Part shown: piece by piece, positions 8,922 through 17,313 of the stretch | Layout of the letters: each line of letters begins with the position of its first letter | Position numbering within the stretch: the first letter of the stretch is position 1 | Assembly: GCF_001574435.1 (NCBI RefSeq) | Contig: NZ_LOCN01000027.1 | Location: 1-40,019 of the forward strand | Direction of reading: 5' to 3' | Length of the DNA: 40,019 nucleotides | Source: Moritella sp. JT01 | GTDB lineage: Bacteria > Pseudomonadota > Gammaproteobacteria > Enterobacterales > Moritellaceae | Notes under the pieces: generated by a model | What the model saw: the letters and a program-made list of their open reading frames with translations, nothing else | Database searches by the model: none | Told to the model about the DNA's origin: nothing | Made by a program: the position numbers and the translations under genes

Positions 8922-10247
8922 TTAACCACTTATATGTTGGATAATTTCCGCTACCGTGAAAAACGAGCCGAAACCAATAATAATGTCATTACAATCAGCA
9001 CTTTGATTTACTGATTGCCAAGCTTGCGCTATTGTATCATGACTCATAGGCTGCTGGCTAAGGCTATCACGGCTTTTCCCGCTCTGTTGCATCGCATCTA
9101 CTAATCCCTGCTCGATTTGCTGACAAGATGCTGCGCGCTCGCCCTGTAATGCAGCAAGGTGCCAACAATCTACAACGCCCGTTAAAGCCGCCAAACTTGC
9201 TGCAATATCTTTATCTTTGAGCATGCCAACAACAGCAATAATCTTAACTGGCGAATGAGCCTGCTGCTTTAAACGTGCGAGTTGTGTTGCGAGGTAACCC
9301 GCGGACTCAGGATTATGTGCAACATCCAAGAATTGTTGTGGCGAGGTACCTAATCGTTGCATACGACCTGGTAACCTAGCATTCGCAACACCACTGCGAA
9401 TGGCAGATTCAGGTACAGCCAATCCTAACGCTTGAATTGCGGCAATGGCCGTAGCGGCATTTTGCAAAGGTAACTGGGGAATAGCCAGATCAGAAAACAC
9501 AGATCCAATATTAGCTTGTTGTTCTGCTGAACTCGCTTGCCAATCCCAACTTTCAGCATGCTGCGTATAGTAATAGTCACGATTAACAGCAATCAGTTCA
9601 GCACCGACTTCGTTAGCATACTCAGCAATGGTAGGTGGCGGATTAATCACACCACAAATGGCTTTTTTATTAGCACGGAAAATACCCGATTTTTCACGTG
9701 CAATAACGGCTTTATCTGTACCAAGCCAATCAGCATGATCAATATCAATCGTAGTGACAACCGCAACATCAGCAGAAACAATATTTGAAGCATCTAAACG
9801 GCCACCTAATCCAACTTCAAGGATCACCACATCTAATGTTGCATCTTGAAATAATTTCAATGCGGATAATGTCGTAAATTCAAAATAAGTTAATGTGGTA
9901 TCACCGCGCCCTGCTTCAATAAAGGCAAATGAATCAGCATGCGCTTGTGCGCTGAGCATCTCACCGTTAACGCGAACACGCTCTCGGTAATCTTGAATAT
10001 GGGGAGAACTGGTGACGCCAACATTGTAACCAGCATCAAGGAGAATTCGTTCTAAAAATGCGCAGGTAGAGCCCTTACCATTTGTGCCTGCAACTGTAAT
10101 TACTTTGGCATCAAATGTCGTTAATGCTAAATCAGCAGCAACGCGTCCTATGCGGCCTAATCCCATTTCAATATTAACAGGATGAATACTTTCTAAATAG
10201 CAAAGCCAGTCTGCAAGAGACTGGCTTTTATTAATATTGTTCAACAT
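8922..10247 (-). CDS. folC: Dihydrofolate synthase / folylpolyglutamate synthase
   Basis: FolC adds glutamate to dihydropteroate and to reduced folates in an ATP-dependent, Mur-ligase-like reaction. Visible elements are the P-loop VAGTNGKGSTCAFLE, the YFEFTTLSALKLF segment, EVGLGGRLDASN, TTIDIDHADWLG and the C-terminal LDVAHNPESAGYLA. I choose the ATG giving MLNNINKSQSLADW; a TTG two codons upstream (position 10253) has a better-spaced GAG ribosome site and is a real alternative. The gene follows accD closely. A perfect 11-bp hairpin lies inside its first codons (see 10202-10228). Confidence 0.95.
   Translation of the reverse strand: MLNNINKSQSLADWLCYLESIHPVNIEMGLGRIGRVAADLALTTFDAKVITVAGTNGKGSTCAFLERILLDAGYNVGVTSSPHIQDYRERVRVNGEMLSAQAHADSFAFIEAGRGDTTLTYFEFTTLSALKLFQDATLDVVILEVGLGGRLDASNIVSADVAVVTTIDIDHADWLGTDKAVIAREKSGIFRANKKAICGVINPPPTIAEYANEVGAELIAVNRDYYYTQHAESWDWQASSAEQQANIGSVFSDLAIPQLPLQNAATAIAAIQALGLAVPESAIRSGVANARLPGRMQRLGTSPQQFLDVAHNPESAGYLATQLARLKQQAHSPVKIIAVVGMLKDKDIAASLAALTGVVDCWHLAALQGERAASCQQIEQGLVDAMQQSGKSRDSLSQQPMSHDTIAQAWQSVNQSADCNDIIIGFGSFFTVAEIIQHISG
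10202..10228 (-). promoter_or_regulatory. Intragenic hairpin at the start of folC
   Basis: AAAGCCAGTCT, loop of five bases, AGACTGGCTTT: an uninterrupted 11-bp stem lying about 20-46 nt after the folC ATG. No long U tract follows, so termination is less likely than an effect on translation initiation or RNA stability. The structure is seen; the role is inference. Confidence 0.55.
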
Positions 10248-10270
10248 TGGCAATATTTACTCGTTAGTGT

Positions 10271-11227
10271 TTACTCGTTAATGCTTTGAGCCTCACTTGG
10301 AGTCTTAACTTCATCCGCTGCAGGTACAACGACTGGCGTTGTTTCTGTACTTGCTGATGCAGTCGCAATGTTATCAGACGTTTCCAAGTTCATCATCTTC
10401 GCTAATAGGCCTGCAAGTTTATCACGCATTTGGCGACGATCAACAATCATATCGATCGCACCTTTCTCTAACAAGAATTCACTACGTTGGAAACCTTCGG
10501 GTAACTTCTCACGTACTGTTTGCTCAATAACACGTGGACCAGCAAAACCAATCAACGCTTTTGGCTCAGCAATGTTAACATCACCTAGCATAGCCAAACT
10601 TGCAGACACACCACCCATTGTAGGGTCAGTCAGCACAGAAATGTAAGGTAAACCTTTTGCTGATAGCTTCGCTAACGCCGCACTCGTCTTCGCCATTTGC
10701 ATTAATGAGAATAATGCCTCCTGCATACGTGCACCGCCACTTGCAGAAAAACAAATTAACGCACGGTTCTCAGCCATACATTCATTAACTGCAGCAACAA
10801 AACGAGCACCAACAACGGTTGCCATTGAACCACCCATAAATGAGAATTCAAATGCACAAACGGCAACAGGAATACCTTTAATCGTCCCTTTTTCCACGAC
10901 CAACGCATCTTTTTCGCCTGTTGTTTTTTGCGCGTTAGATAAACGATCTTTATATTTTTTGGTATCGCGGAATTTTAATTTATCACTTGGTTCGAATTCT
11001 GCACCAATTTCAATGCGGCCATCTTTATCAAGTAATTTATTGAGACGTTCACGTGCATTCACACGCATATGGTGATCACACTTAGGGCAAACGCCTAAAT
11101 TACGCTCAAGTTCTGCATGATATAAAACCTGATCACAAGAGGTACACTTAGTCCACACTCCTTCAGGAATATTACGACGCGCTGTTGCGCTCTTGCTTTT
11201 TGGTAGTATTTTTTCAATCCAGCTCAT
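10271..11227 (-). CDS. accD: Acetyl-CoA carboxylase, carboxyltransferase beta subunit
   Basis: AccD pairs with AccA to transfer the carboxyl group from biotin to acetyl-CoA, the first step of fatty-acid synthesis. The 318 residues include the N-terminal four-cysteine zinc ribbon (CTSCDQV...GVCPKCDHH, about residues 28-52), then the crotonase-like core with [14 protein letters not shown] and [13 protein letters not shown]. The C-terminal 40 residues are a Thr/Ala/Val/Glu-rich low-complexity tail. It is the first gene of accD-folC-dedD; the dedA gene that precedes it in E. coli is absent. Confidence 0.97.
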   Translation of the reverse strand: MSWIEKILPKSKSATARRNIPEGVWTKCTSCDQVLYHAELERNLGVCPKCDHHMRVNARERLNKLLDKDGRIEIGAEFEPSDKLKFRDTKKYKDRLSNAQKTTGEKDALVVEKGTIKGIPVAVCAFEFSFMGGSMATVVGARFVAAVNECMAENRALICFSASGGARMQEALFSLMQMAKTSAALAKLSAKGLPYISVLTDPTMGGVSASLAMLGDVNIAEPKALIGFAGPRVIEQTVREKLPEGFQRSEFLLEKGAIDMIVDRRQMRDKLAGLLAKMMNLETSDNIATASASTETTPVVVPAADEVKTPSEAQSINE

Positions 11228-11573
11228 GAACCCTACTTATAATTTGTTCTAATTAATTGAAGTATAAGATGTTAAATGCGTTGTTAATACGATCATGACA
11301 CAAAAATTCAAAACCAATTAACAAAAATTAATGCGTTAAGTCGATATCTGTCGAACTTAACAATACTCCACATTTATCGTGTAACACAATTAAATCACAG
11401 ATTATCCAATAAGTTTATCTAAAACTGGTCATACCCTTGTGACTTACCATCAAAAATCAATAAAAAATGATAAATCGCAATGAATACCAGCCATGTATAA
11501 CGCTTTTTTTTTGATGCTGGCGATGCTTGAAAGTTCACAGGATAATCTCTTTTATTTCAATTAAAGCAATCAG
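11228..11573. other. Intergenic region accD-truA (dedA position)
   Basis: This 346-base AT-rich interval contains no plausible coding frame. It holds the accD promoter region, including a possible -10 TATACT on the minus strand near 11270, and a run of nine T near 11504-11512 flanked by CCAGC and GCTGG. In E. coli the gene between truA and accD is dedA; no remnant of it can be recognised. Confidence 0.6.
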
Positions 11574-12365
11574 TTAAAACTGCTCGGGTAAAAACAACGG
11601 ACCCACTGCCGGTCGTGGTAGTCTAAACTGACTTGGGTAGTCAACTTCGACCATGTACAAGCCTGCTGCTTTACTTGTTGCCGCAGCAACTGAACGGTCT
11701 TTTCCGGCTAATAACTCAGCAATCCAAGATACGGGCTTATTACCTTTACCTACTTCCATTAACGAGCCCGCGAGGTTTCTGACCATATGGTGTAAAAATG
11801 CGTTGGCTTTCACATCAATAATAATGTACATATTTTGACGTATCACTTTAATGTGGTGCATAGTTTTAATTGGGCTTTTGGCCTGACAATGTTTCGCACG
11901 GAAAGTGGTAAAATCATGTTCGCCAACAAGTTGCTGTGCCGCTTCATGCATCAAATCAGCATTAATGTCACCATAGTAGTGGCTCACACCAGAACTCAAA
12001 ATTGCAGGGCGCAATTGACTGTTAAAGATAATATAACGATAACGTCGAGCTGTAGCGCTAAAACGGGCATGGAATTCTTCATCCACTTCTTGTGCCCAAC
12101 GCACTGCAATATCATCAGGTAAATTAGCATTAACACCCAATGTCCAAGCAACGTCTTGGCGCACAGCGTCGGTATCGAAATGAACAACTTGACCGGTACC
12201 ATGAACACCAGAATCAGTACGTCCCGCACAATGTACGATCACAGGATGATTGGCAACACGAGATAAGGCCTCTTCCAGCTTTTGTTGTACACTAATTACG
12301 TCTTTTTGACGCTGCCAGCCGTAATATTTACTACCGTCATATTCTATACCGAGTGCAATTCGCAT
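11574..12365 (-). CDS. truA: tRNA pseudouridine(38-40) synthase
   Basis: TruA isomerises uridines 38-40 in the anticodon stem-loop of many tRNAs. The 263-residue protein shows the N-terminal [19 protein letters not shown], the catalytic aspartate in [15 protein letters not shown] (about Asp 52) and [17 protein letters not shown]. Length and motifs are full. A GGAAGATAA ribosome site precedes the ATG. A terminator separates it from fimV upstream, so it needs its own promoter; it has no close downstream partner. Confidence 0.97.
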   Translation of the reverse strand: MRIALGIEYDGSKYYGWQRQKDVISVQQKLEEALSRVANHPVIVHCAGRTDSGVHGTGQVVHFDTDAVRQDVAWTLGVNANLPDDIAVRWAQEVDEEFHARFSATARRYRYIIFNSQLRPAILSSGVSHYYGDINADLMHEAAQQLVGEHDFTTFRAKHCQAKSPIKTMHHIKVIRQNMYIIIDVKANAFLHHMVRNLAGSLMEVGKGNKPVSWIAELLAGKDRSVAAATSKAAGLYMVEVDYPSQFRLPRPAVGPLFLPEQF

Positions 12366-12404
12366 TTATCTTCCAACTTTAGACTTTCATTAATTTTAAA
12401 AAAA

Positions 12405-12436
12405 CAAAAAGCGGTGACTTTCGCCACCGCTTTACT
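12405..12436 (-). terminator. Terminator between fimV and truA
   Basis: AAAGCGGTG/CACCGCTTT arms (12408-12416 and 12425-12433) with a T-rich run on the minus strand. It is located after the fimV stop and before the truA start. Confidence 0.82.
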
Positions 12437-12550
12437 AATTATTACATAATAATTATATCGCTCAATTATACCGCTTCAGCTTACAAGTTGAAAGTAGCTA
12501 AAGTTCGATAATCCCACTAATATTTTACATTACTGACTGTTGGTAAAGAA

Positions 12551-14746
12551 TCATAATCGACTCAAAAGCTTATTCACTTCAGCTTGCTGCACCGCATCAC
12601 CAGCACCCGCCAATGGCTCTAGAATAGATTTAGCGCCATCTTTATCTTCAATTTCAAGATAAGCACGCGCAAGATCTAATTGCGCACCAAAGCGGTTATT
12701 CTCATCATCAATATCAATAGCGTTATTATCAAATAAGCTATTACTGTATTCATCAAGGCCGACATCTAATTTTACTTTATCATAAGGTTCGTCTTCGATA
12801 TTAGCGGGCTGTTGCGATGCTTCATTTAACAATTTATCGATATCAATAAACTCTTCTGCTTGTGCTGCTGCAACATCAATCGGAGGCTGTTCGCTTGGCG
12901 CGGCACTAAATGCATTCGGACTGAACTCTGCCAACATAGCTTCAATATCATCTAACGGTTCATCAGCATTATCAGGTTTTTTTATGGCTTCAGGGGCTTC
13001 ACTCACCGTCCCATCAAGTTCAGCTAACATTTCATCAACCGTCTGGCCGTGGGCTTGTGGTAAATTGACCTCAACGCCAGCTTCCGCTAAAAGACTATCG
13101 ATATCGTCCATATCAACAACTTGCTGACTCTCTATTTTCGGTGCAATATGGTCAACTTCAGCTTGAGCAATATCATCTAAACCAGCTTCCGCTAAGAGGC
13201 TATCAATATCGTCCATATCAACAACTTGGTTCGCATCTGGAACATCCGATACGTTACTTAGCACAACGTCATCCGCTTGCGCTATCGCTTCTAATTCAGC
13301 TTCAGCTAAGATACTGTCAATATCGTCCATATTCACAAATTCATCATTTACTACTGGCAATGATTCTGTAACGGCTTCAGAAGTTGGAGCACCAGGAGCC
13401 TGTGAATTACTGAGCTTAAACTGTTCTAACATTGAATCGACTTCAGCTAAATCAGCATCTAATGTATTTTTATTATTTGTCGGATCGTCTGGGATCAAGT
13501 TAGGTTCGTCTAATTCTTCACGCCAGCTTAAATCAGGTGTCACACTATCATTTTCAAAGCTTGTGCTTTCATCATCTAATGTTAAGTCAATATCACTAAA
13601 ATCATTATCATTTAACTCTGGTATGACAGGCGCTTTATCTATAATTTCCGGCATAATAGGCGCTGCGGGTTTAGTAATAATAGAGTCCATCGGTAAGTCA
13701 TTAGGTTCATCTAAAAATACAGTATCTTCCGCGTCAAGCTGTAAATTAAAATCAGGCTCTTCTAAGTTGGGCGCTGCAAATGTATTTATCTTATCAGCAG
13801 GCTTTCCTGCGGGAGCTTTAACCTCTTCAGGCATAGACATAGCACCATCAGGTGCAAAGCTTTCAGCGTTAAGATAATCACTGAGTTCATCAACAGTATT
13901 ATCCGCATCAAACATCACGCTATCTTCAATATTATTTTTCTGATCATTTCTATTTTTTAACCATAGCCCTAACCAAACTAAAAACAGTAATGAAAATACA
14001 CCAGAAACGCCACCAATTAACCACCAATTGTTATAGCTTTCAGCTTCCATCACCGCTTTCTTTTTCGCGGACTCAATTATAACGTTCTGTTCAGCAATCC
14101 GTGCATTTTGCTGTTCGATTAATGCTTTTAAATCCGCTTTCAACGTATTATCAATCGCCATTTGCTCTTTAAGTTCCGCTAATTCCATACGAATACTTTC
14201 TAGCTGTAATTTAAGGCGACGATTAGTTTCACTTGATAATAAAAGATGTTCGTTACTTTCTGTTAGCTCACCTTGTAATAAAGCAAATTTATCACGTTCG
14301 ATTTTATTTTTAACAATCACCTTCGCGCTTGGTTTAGCAGTATTGATCGATGGGGTTGATTTCTTTTTAGTACCTGATTTTTTCGTGAGCGCATTTTTTA
14401 GGGCTGAACCGTCTGTTGCTTGTATCTCAGCGGCACTGGGGATCTTAAGAAAACTACCATCAATCATTTTATTGATGTCACCACCTAAAAATGCATGGGG
14501 GTTAAGCGCAAGAATAGCGGCCATCGTTTTGTATAAACTTAAGCGACTATCTGGTCTCGTAGCGGTTGCAACTGACCATAACGTATCAGCCTTCACAATT
14601 GGTCCGTAATTATTAGGCGAAGAAGGGGTATACACTTCAGGGCCTTTTAATTGAAGAACAAATCCATTTGAATTCGCAGCAATACCCGCCATAGGAATCA
14701 GCAGAAATAAAACAACCCATTTTAACTTCGATAAACCCGATATCAT
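12551..14746 (-). CDS. fimV: FimV-like polar hub / pilus assembly protein
   Basis: FimV proteins bind peptidoglycan and organise the cell pole, type IV pili and twitching signalling. The 731-residue protein has, in order: a signal peptide (about 1-24, cut after GIAA); a FimV N-terminal / LysM-like region (about 29-110, with IVKADTLWSVATATRPD); a coiled coil (about 150-228); one transmembrane helix (about 241-263); a long acidic cytoplasmic region; and a conserved C-terminal FimV cap (about 682-731, AQLDLARAYLEIEDKDGAKSIL). The acidic region contains three near-identical MDDIDSLLAEA repeats and several degenerate ones. Its position between asd and truA matches Vibrio and Pseudomonas. AAGGGTTAACA precedes the ATG. 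Confidence 0.93.
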   Translation of the reverse strand: MISGLSKLKWVVLFLLIPMAGIAANSNGFVLQLKGPEVYTPSSPNNYGPIVKADTLWSVATATRPDSRLSLYKTMAAILALNPHAFLGGDINKMIDGSFLKIPSAAEIQATDGSALKNALTKKSGTKKKSTPSINTAKPSAKVIVKNKIERDKFALLQGELTESNEHLLLSSETNRRLKLQLESIRMELAELKEQMAIDNTLKADLKALIEQQNARIAEQNVIIESAKKKAVMEAESYNNWWLIGGVSGVFSLLFLVWLGLWLKNRNDQKNNIEDSVMFDADNTVDELSDYLNAESFAPDGAMSMPEEVKAPAGKPADKINTFAAPNLEEPDFNLQLDAEDTVFLDEPNDLPMDSIITKPAAPIMPEIIDKAPVIPELNDNDFSDIDLTLDDESTSFENDSVTPDLSWREELDEPNLIPDDPTNNKNTLDADLAEVDSMLEQFKLSNSQAPGAPTSEAVTESLPVVNDEFVNMDDIDSILAEAELEAIAQADDVVLSNVSDVPDANQVVDMDDIDSLLAEAGLDDIAQAEVDHIAPKIESQQVVDMDDIDSLLAEAGVEVNLPQAHGQTVDEMLAELDGTVSEAPEAIKKPDNADEPLDDIEAMLAEFSPNAFSAAPSEQPPIDVAAAQAEEFIDIDKLLNEASQQPANIEDEPYDKVKLDVGLDEYSNSLFDNNAIDIDDENNRFGAQLDLARAYLEIEDKDGAKSILEPLAGAGDAVQQAEVNKLLSRL
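13080..13340 (-). repeat. Intragenic repeats in fimV encoding MDDIDSLLAEA
   Basis: Three copies of a roughly 40-base unit (near 13080-13123, 13182-13227 and 13299-13340) encode MDDID(S)(I/L)LAEA at about residues 470, 507 and 542, spaced 35-37 residues apart. The last two copies in reading order are nearly identical in DNA, which suggests recent duplication or gene conversion. Confidence 0.8.
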
Positions 14747-14999
14747 TGTTAACCCTTACTATGAAACAACACCAACACACTTAAAATTAATATAACATAT
14801 CCAAAATCCCAGTATACACATGAATTCACTGGTATCTTCTACTTAACTATTCTAATGGTTAATTTCAATAAAAAAAATTTGTGAATAGAAACTATGATAC
14901 GAATCAGAAAAATAAAATACAAATAAAAAAATAGCACCCAATATTGGGTGCTAAATATGCAATTTAAATAAATTCATCGCCAAGGGCTAAAATTTACTC
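14747..14999. other. AT-rich intergenic region fimV-asd
   Basis: This interval of about 250 bases has no convincing coding frame. It carries the asd terminator at 14932-14953 and must contain the fimV promoter, which I cannot pinpoint. Confidence 0.6.
14924..14953 (-). terminator. asd terminator
   Basis: TAGCACCCAATATTGGGTGCTA is a perfect palindrome (14932-14953) followed on the minus strand by ATTTTTTTATTT. It lies about 45 bases after the asd stop codon. Confidence 0.85.
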
Positions 15000-16019
15000 T
15001 TACAGGTAATCGCGAATTAATACTTCTGCAATTTGTACACTGTTTGTTGCTGCACCCTTACGGATGTTATCGCCAACAACCCACATATTAATACCACTTG
15101 CGTGTGAGATATCTTCACGGATACGACCAACAAACACGTCATCATGACCCGCAGAGTCAGACACAGGTGTTGGATAGTCTTCTTCATTCTCAATCAGTTT
15201 AACACCTGGCGCATGACGCATGAGTGAACGAACTTCTTCCGCACTGATAGGTGAACGAGTTTCTAAATGGATCGCTTCTGAGTGTCCATAGAATACCGGT
15301 ACACGTACCGCAGTTGGATTAACCATAATACTGTCGTCAGCAAAAATCTTTTGCGTTTCCCACACCATTTTCATTTCTTCTTTGGTGTAGCCATTATCCG
15401 TAAACACATCAATTTGTGGGATCACATTAAATGCGATCTGCTTTGGATATACTTTAGTTTCTACTTCACGTGCATTTAATAAACTTGCTGTTTGACCCGC
15501 TAGTTCATCAATTGCGCTTTTACCAGAACCTGATACGGCTTGGTAAGTTGCAACATTAATACGTGAAATACCCACGGCATCATGAATAGGTTTTAATGCA
15601 ACTAGCATTTGAATTGTTGAGCAATTTGGATTCGCGATAATGCCACGGTTTGTATATTGCGCAATTGCTTCTGGGTTTACTTCTGGTACAACTAATGGAA
15701 TATCGTCGTCATAACGAAAATGTGATGTGTTATCAATAACAACAACACCCGCATCAGCTGCGATTGGCGCCCATTTTTCTGATACCGAACCACCAGCAGA
15801 GAATAAGCCGATTTGAACTTGTGTCCAATCGAATTCTTCAACATCTAATACTTCAACTTGTTTATTATTAAAGGTAATTTTACCACCAGCACTACGGCTA
15901 CTTGCTAATGGATAAATATTACCGATTGGAAATTTACGTTCCTGTAAGATTTCCAACATCATTTGCCCTACGGCACCTGTTGCTCCTAATACTGCAACAT
16001 CATATAGTTGACTCATCAA
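15000..16019 (-). CDS. asd: Aspartate-semialdehyde dehydrogenase (USG-1 lineage)
   Basis: The enzyme reduces beta-aspartyl phosphate to aspartate semialdehyde for Lys, Met, Thr and diaminopimelate synthesis. The 339-residue protein has the NADP loop VLGATGAVGQMM, the catalytic cysteine in ANPNCSTIQM (about Cys 133), QAVSGSGKSAIDEL and the substrate-binding RVPVFYGHSEAIHLET. It sits where E. coli has usg, next to pdxB, but keeps the catalytic cysteine, so I call it an active Asd rather than an inactive USG-1 homologue. AGGAGTCGTTG precedes two tandem ATG codons; either could be the start. It is co-transcribed with pdxB (14-base gap). Confidence 0.94.
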   Translation of the reverse strand: MMSQLYDVAVLGATGAVGQMMLEILQERKFPIGNIYPLASSRSAGGKITFNNKQVEVLDVEEFDWTQVQIGLFSAGGSVSEKWAPIAADAGVVVIDNTSHFRYDDDIPLVVPEVNPEAIAQYTNRGIIANPNCSTIQMLVALKPIHDAVGISRINVATYQAVSGSGKSAIDELAGQTASLLNAREVETKVYPKQIAFNVIPQIDVFTDNGYTKEEMKMVWETQKIFADDSIMVNPTAVRVPVFYGHSEAIHLETRSPISAEEVRSLMRHAPGVKLIENEEDYPTPVSDSAGHDDVFVGRIREDISHASGINMWVVGDNIRKGAATNSVQIAEVLIRDYL

Positions 16020-16033
16020 CGACTCCTAAAAAA

Positions 16034-17152
16034 TTATTTGGCAAACCCAAGTTGATACAACGACTCTACCGCATAATGTGACTCATTTACTAGCCTCAAT
16101 GAGGAAAATTCTCTTCTTTCTAAGTAATTTTTACGCATTTCATCAAAACTACCCGCTCTCATTATGTTTTTTCTAAAAATAGCGTCATCTCGGCGAACAT
16201 CGTATACCAAATGAACCAAATTTTTAGCGAATGTTTGATCTGCGCTTTGGTTAATATCAATGCGACTGATCGCAGGCACAGGTAGGATATCACTGATACT
16301 ACGATCCGCTTGCTGCCCTAGAAATTGTGCGTACGCCTGATAAATCATCTCCGTACCACGCGCTTTTCCTTCTAAGCTATACCCCGCAATATGTGGTGTA
16401 GCAATAGCAACATAAGGGATCAACTCAAGTAATGGTGTTGGTTCGTTTTCCCACACGTCCAATACCAATGTCATCGCATGCCCGGCTTGTTTTAATGCCA
16501 GTAGCGCCTGATTATCAATCACATCACCACGACCGCTATTAACAAGGATCGCGTCTTGCGCTATACCCGCCAGTAATTCAGCTGTTAATAGATGCTTGGT
16601 TTGATAATTACCAGTTTTAACTAATGGCACGTGTAAACAAATGATATCCGCTTGCAATGCTTGATCTAAACTAACAAACCCCGTTAAGCCTTCTTTCTCT
16701 ACGCGAGGAGGATCGCATAACATCACTTTTGCACCTAAAGCTGTTAGTCTACTGACCGTTTCCGAACCGGTATTTCCAACACCAATAACGGCGATATTTT
16801 TATCCGCCAATACGAAACTTTGCTGTTCCGCTAATACTAATAATGCACTACAAACATAATCGCCAACGGACACCGCATTACAACCTGGCGCATTGGTATA
16901 TTTAATTTTTCGCTGTTGTAAGCATGCTTGATCTAAATGATCGATACCAATCGTTGCAGTTCCCACAAACGTTAATCTATTAGCTTGAGCAAGTAACTCG
17001 TCGTTAACTTGCGTGACAGAACGTACCATCAAGGCATCTACATCGTGTAAATCCTCAGCTTGAATTGTACGGCCAGATAAAGGAACTACTTCACCAAACT
17101 GAGAAAACAATTCGGTTGCATAAGGCATATTTTCATCAACTACGATCTTCAT
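16034..17152 (-). CDS. pdxB: Erythronate-4-phosphate dehydrogenase
   Basis: PdxB oxidises 4-phosphoerythronate in the deoxyxylulose-5-phosphate-independent branch leading to pyridoxal phosphate. The 372-residue protein is a D-2-hydroxyacid dehydrogenase with MKIVVDENMPYA at the start. It also has the NAD-binding IAVIGVGNTGSETVSRL (about 119-135), catalytic Arg/Glu/His elements ending in TPHIAGYSLEGKARGTEM, and the PdxB-specific C-terminal dimerisation domain. It is the first gene of a pdxB-asd operon whose order is conserved with E. coli pdxB-usg. Confidence 0.96.
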   Translation of the reverse strand: MKIVVDENMPYATELFSQFGEVVPLSGRTIQAEDLHDVDALMVRSVTQVNDELLAQANRLTFVGTATIGIDHLDQACLQQRKIKYTNAPGCNAVSVGDYVCSALLVLAEQQSFVLADKNIAVIGVGNTGSETVSRLTALGAKVMLCDPPRVEKEGLTGFVSLDQALQADIICLHVPLVKTGNYQTKHLLTAELLAGIAQDAILVNSGRGDVIDNQALLALKQAGHAMTLVLDVWENEPTPLLELIPYVAIATPHIAGYSLEGKARGTEMIYQAYAQFLGQQADRSISDILPVPAISRIDINQSADQTFAKNLVHLVYDVRRDDAIFRKNIMRAGSFDEMRKNYLERREFSSLRLVNESHYAVESLYQLGFAK

Positions 17153-17203
17153 TTAAGTATTCCCTTAATAATACGACTAGGGTTATTTTGCGCGTTGTGA
17201 AGA

Positions 17204-17247
17204 TAAAAAAAAAGCCCATTTATCAATAATCTGATAAATGAGCTTAC
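17204..17247 (-). terminator. fabB terminator
   Basis: On the minus strand AAGCTCATTTATCA pairs with TGATAAATGGGCTT across a six-base loop (one bulge or wobble), followed by nine T. It lies between the fabB stop and pdxB. Confidence 0.9.
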
Positions 17248-17313
17248 ATTGTCTTCATCACGGTAGTATGAACCGTCATTTAAACGTTTTTATTTAAGCG
17301 CTTTAATGCACAA

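Noticed and set aside
11495-11525. CCAGC...nine T...GCTGG as a terminator near truA.
   Set aside because: The T run lies in the loop rather than after the stem, and the arms are only five bases.
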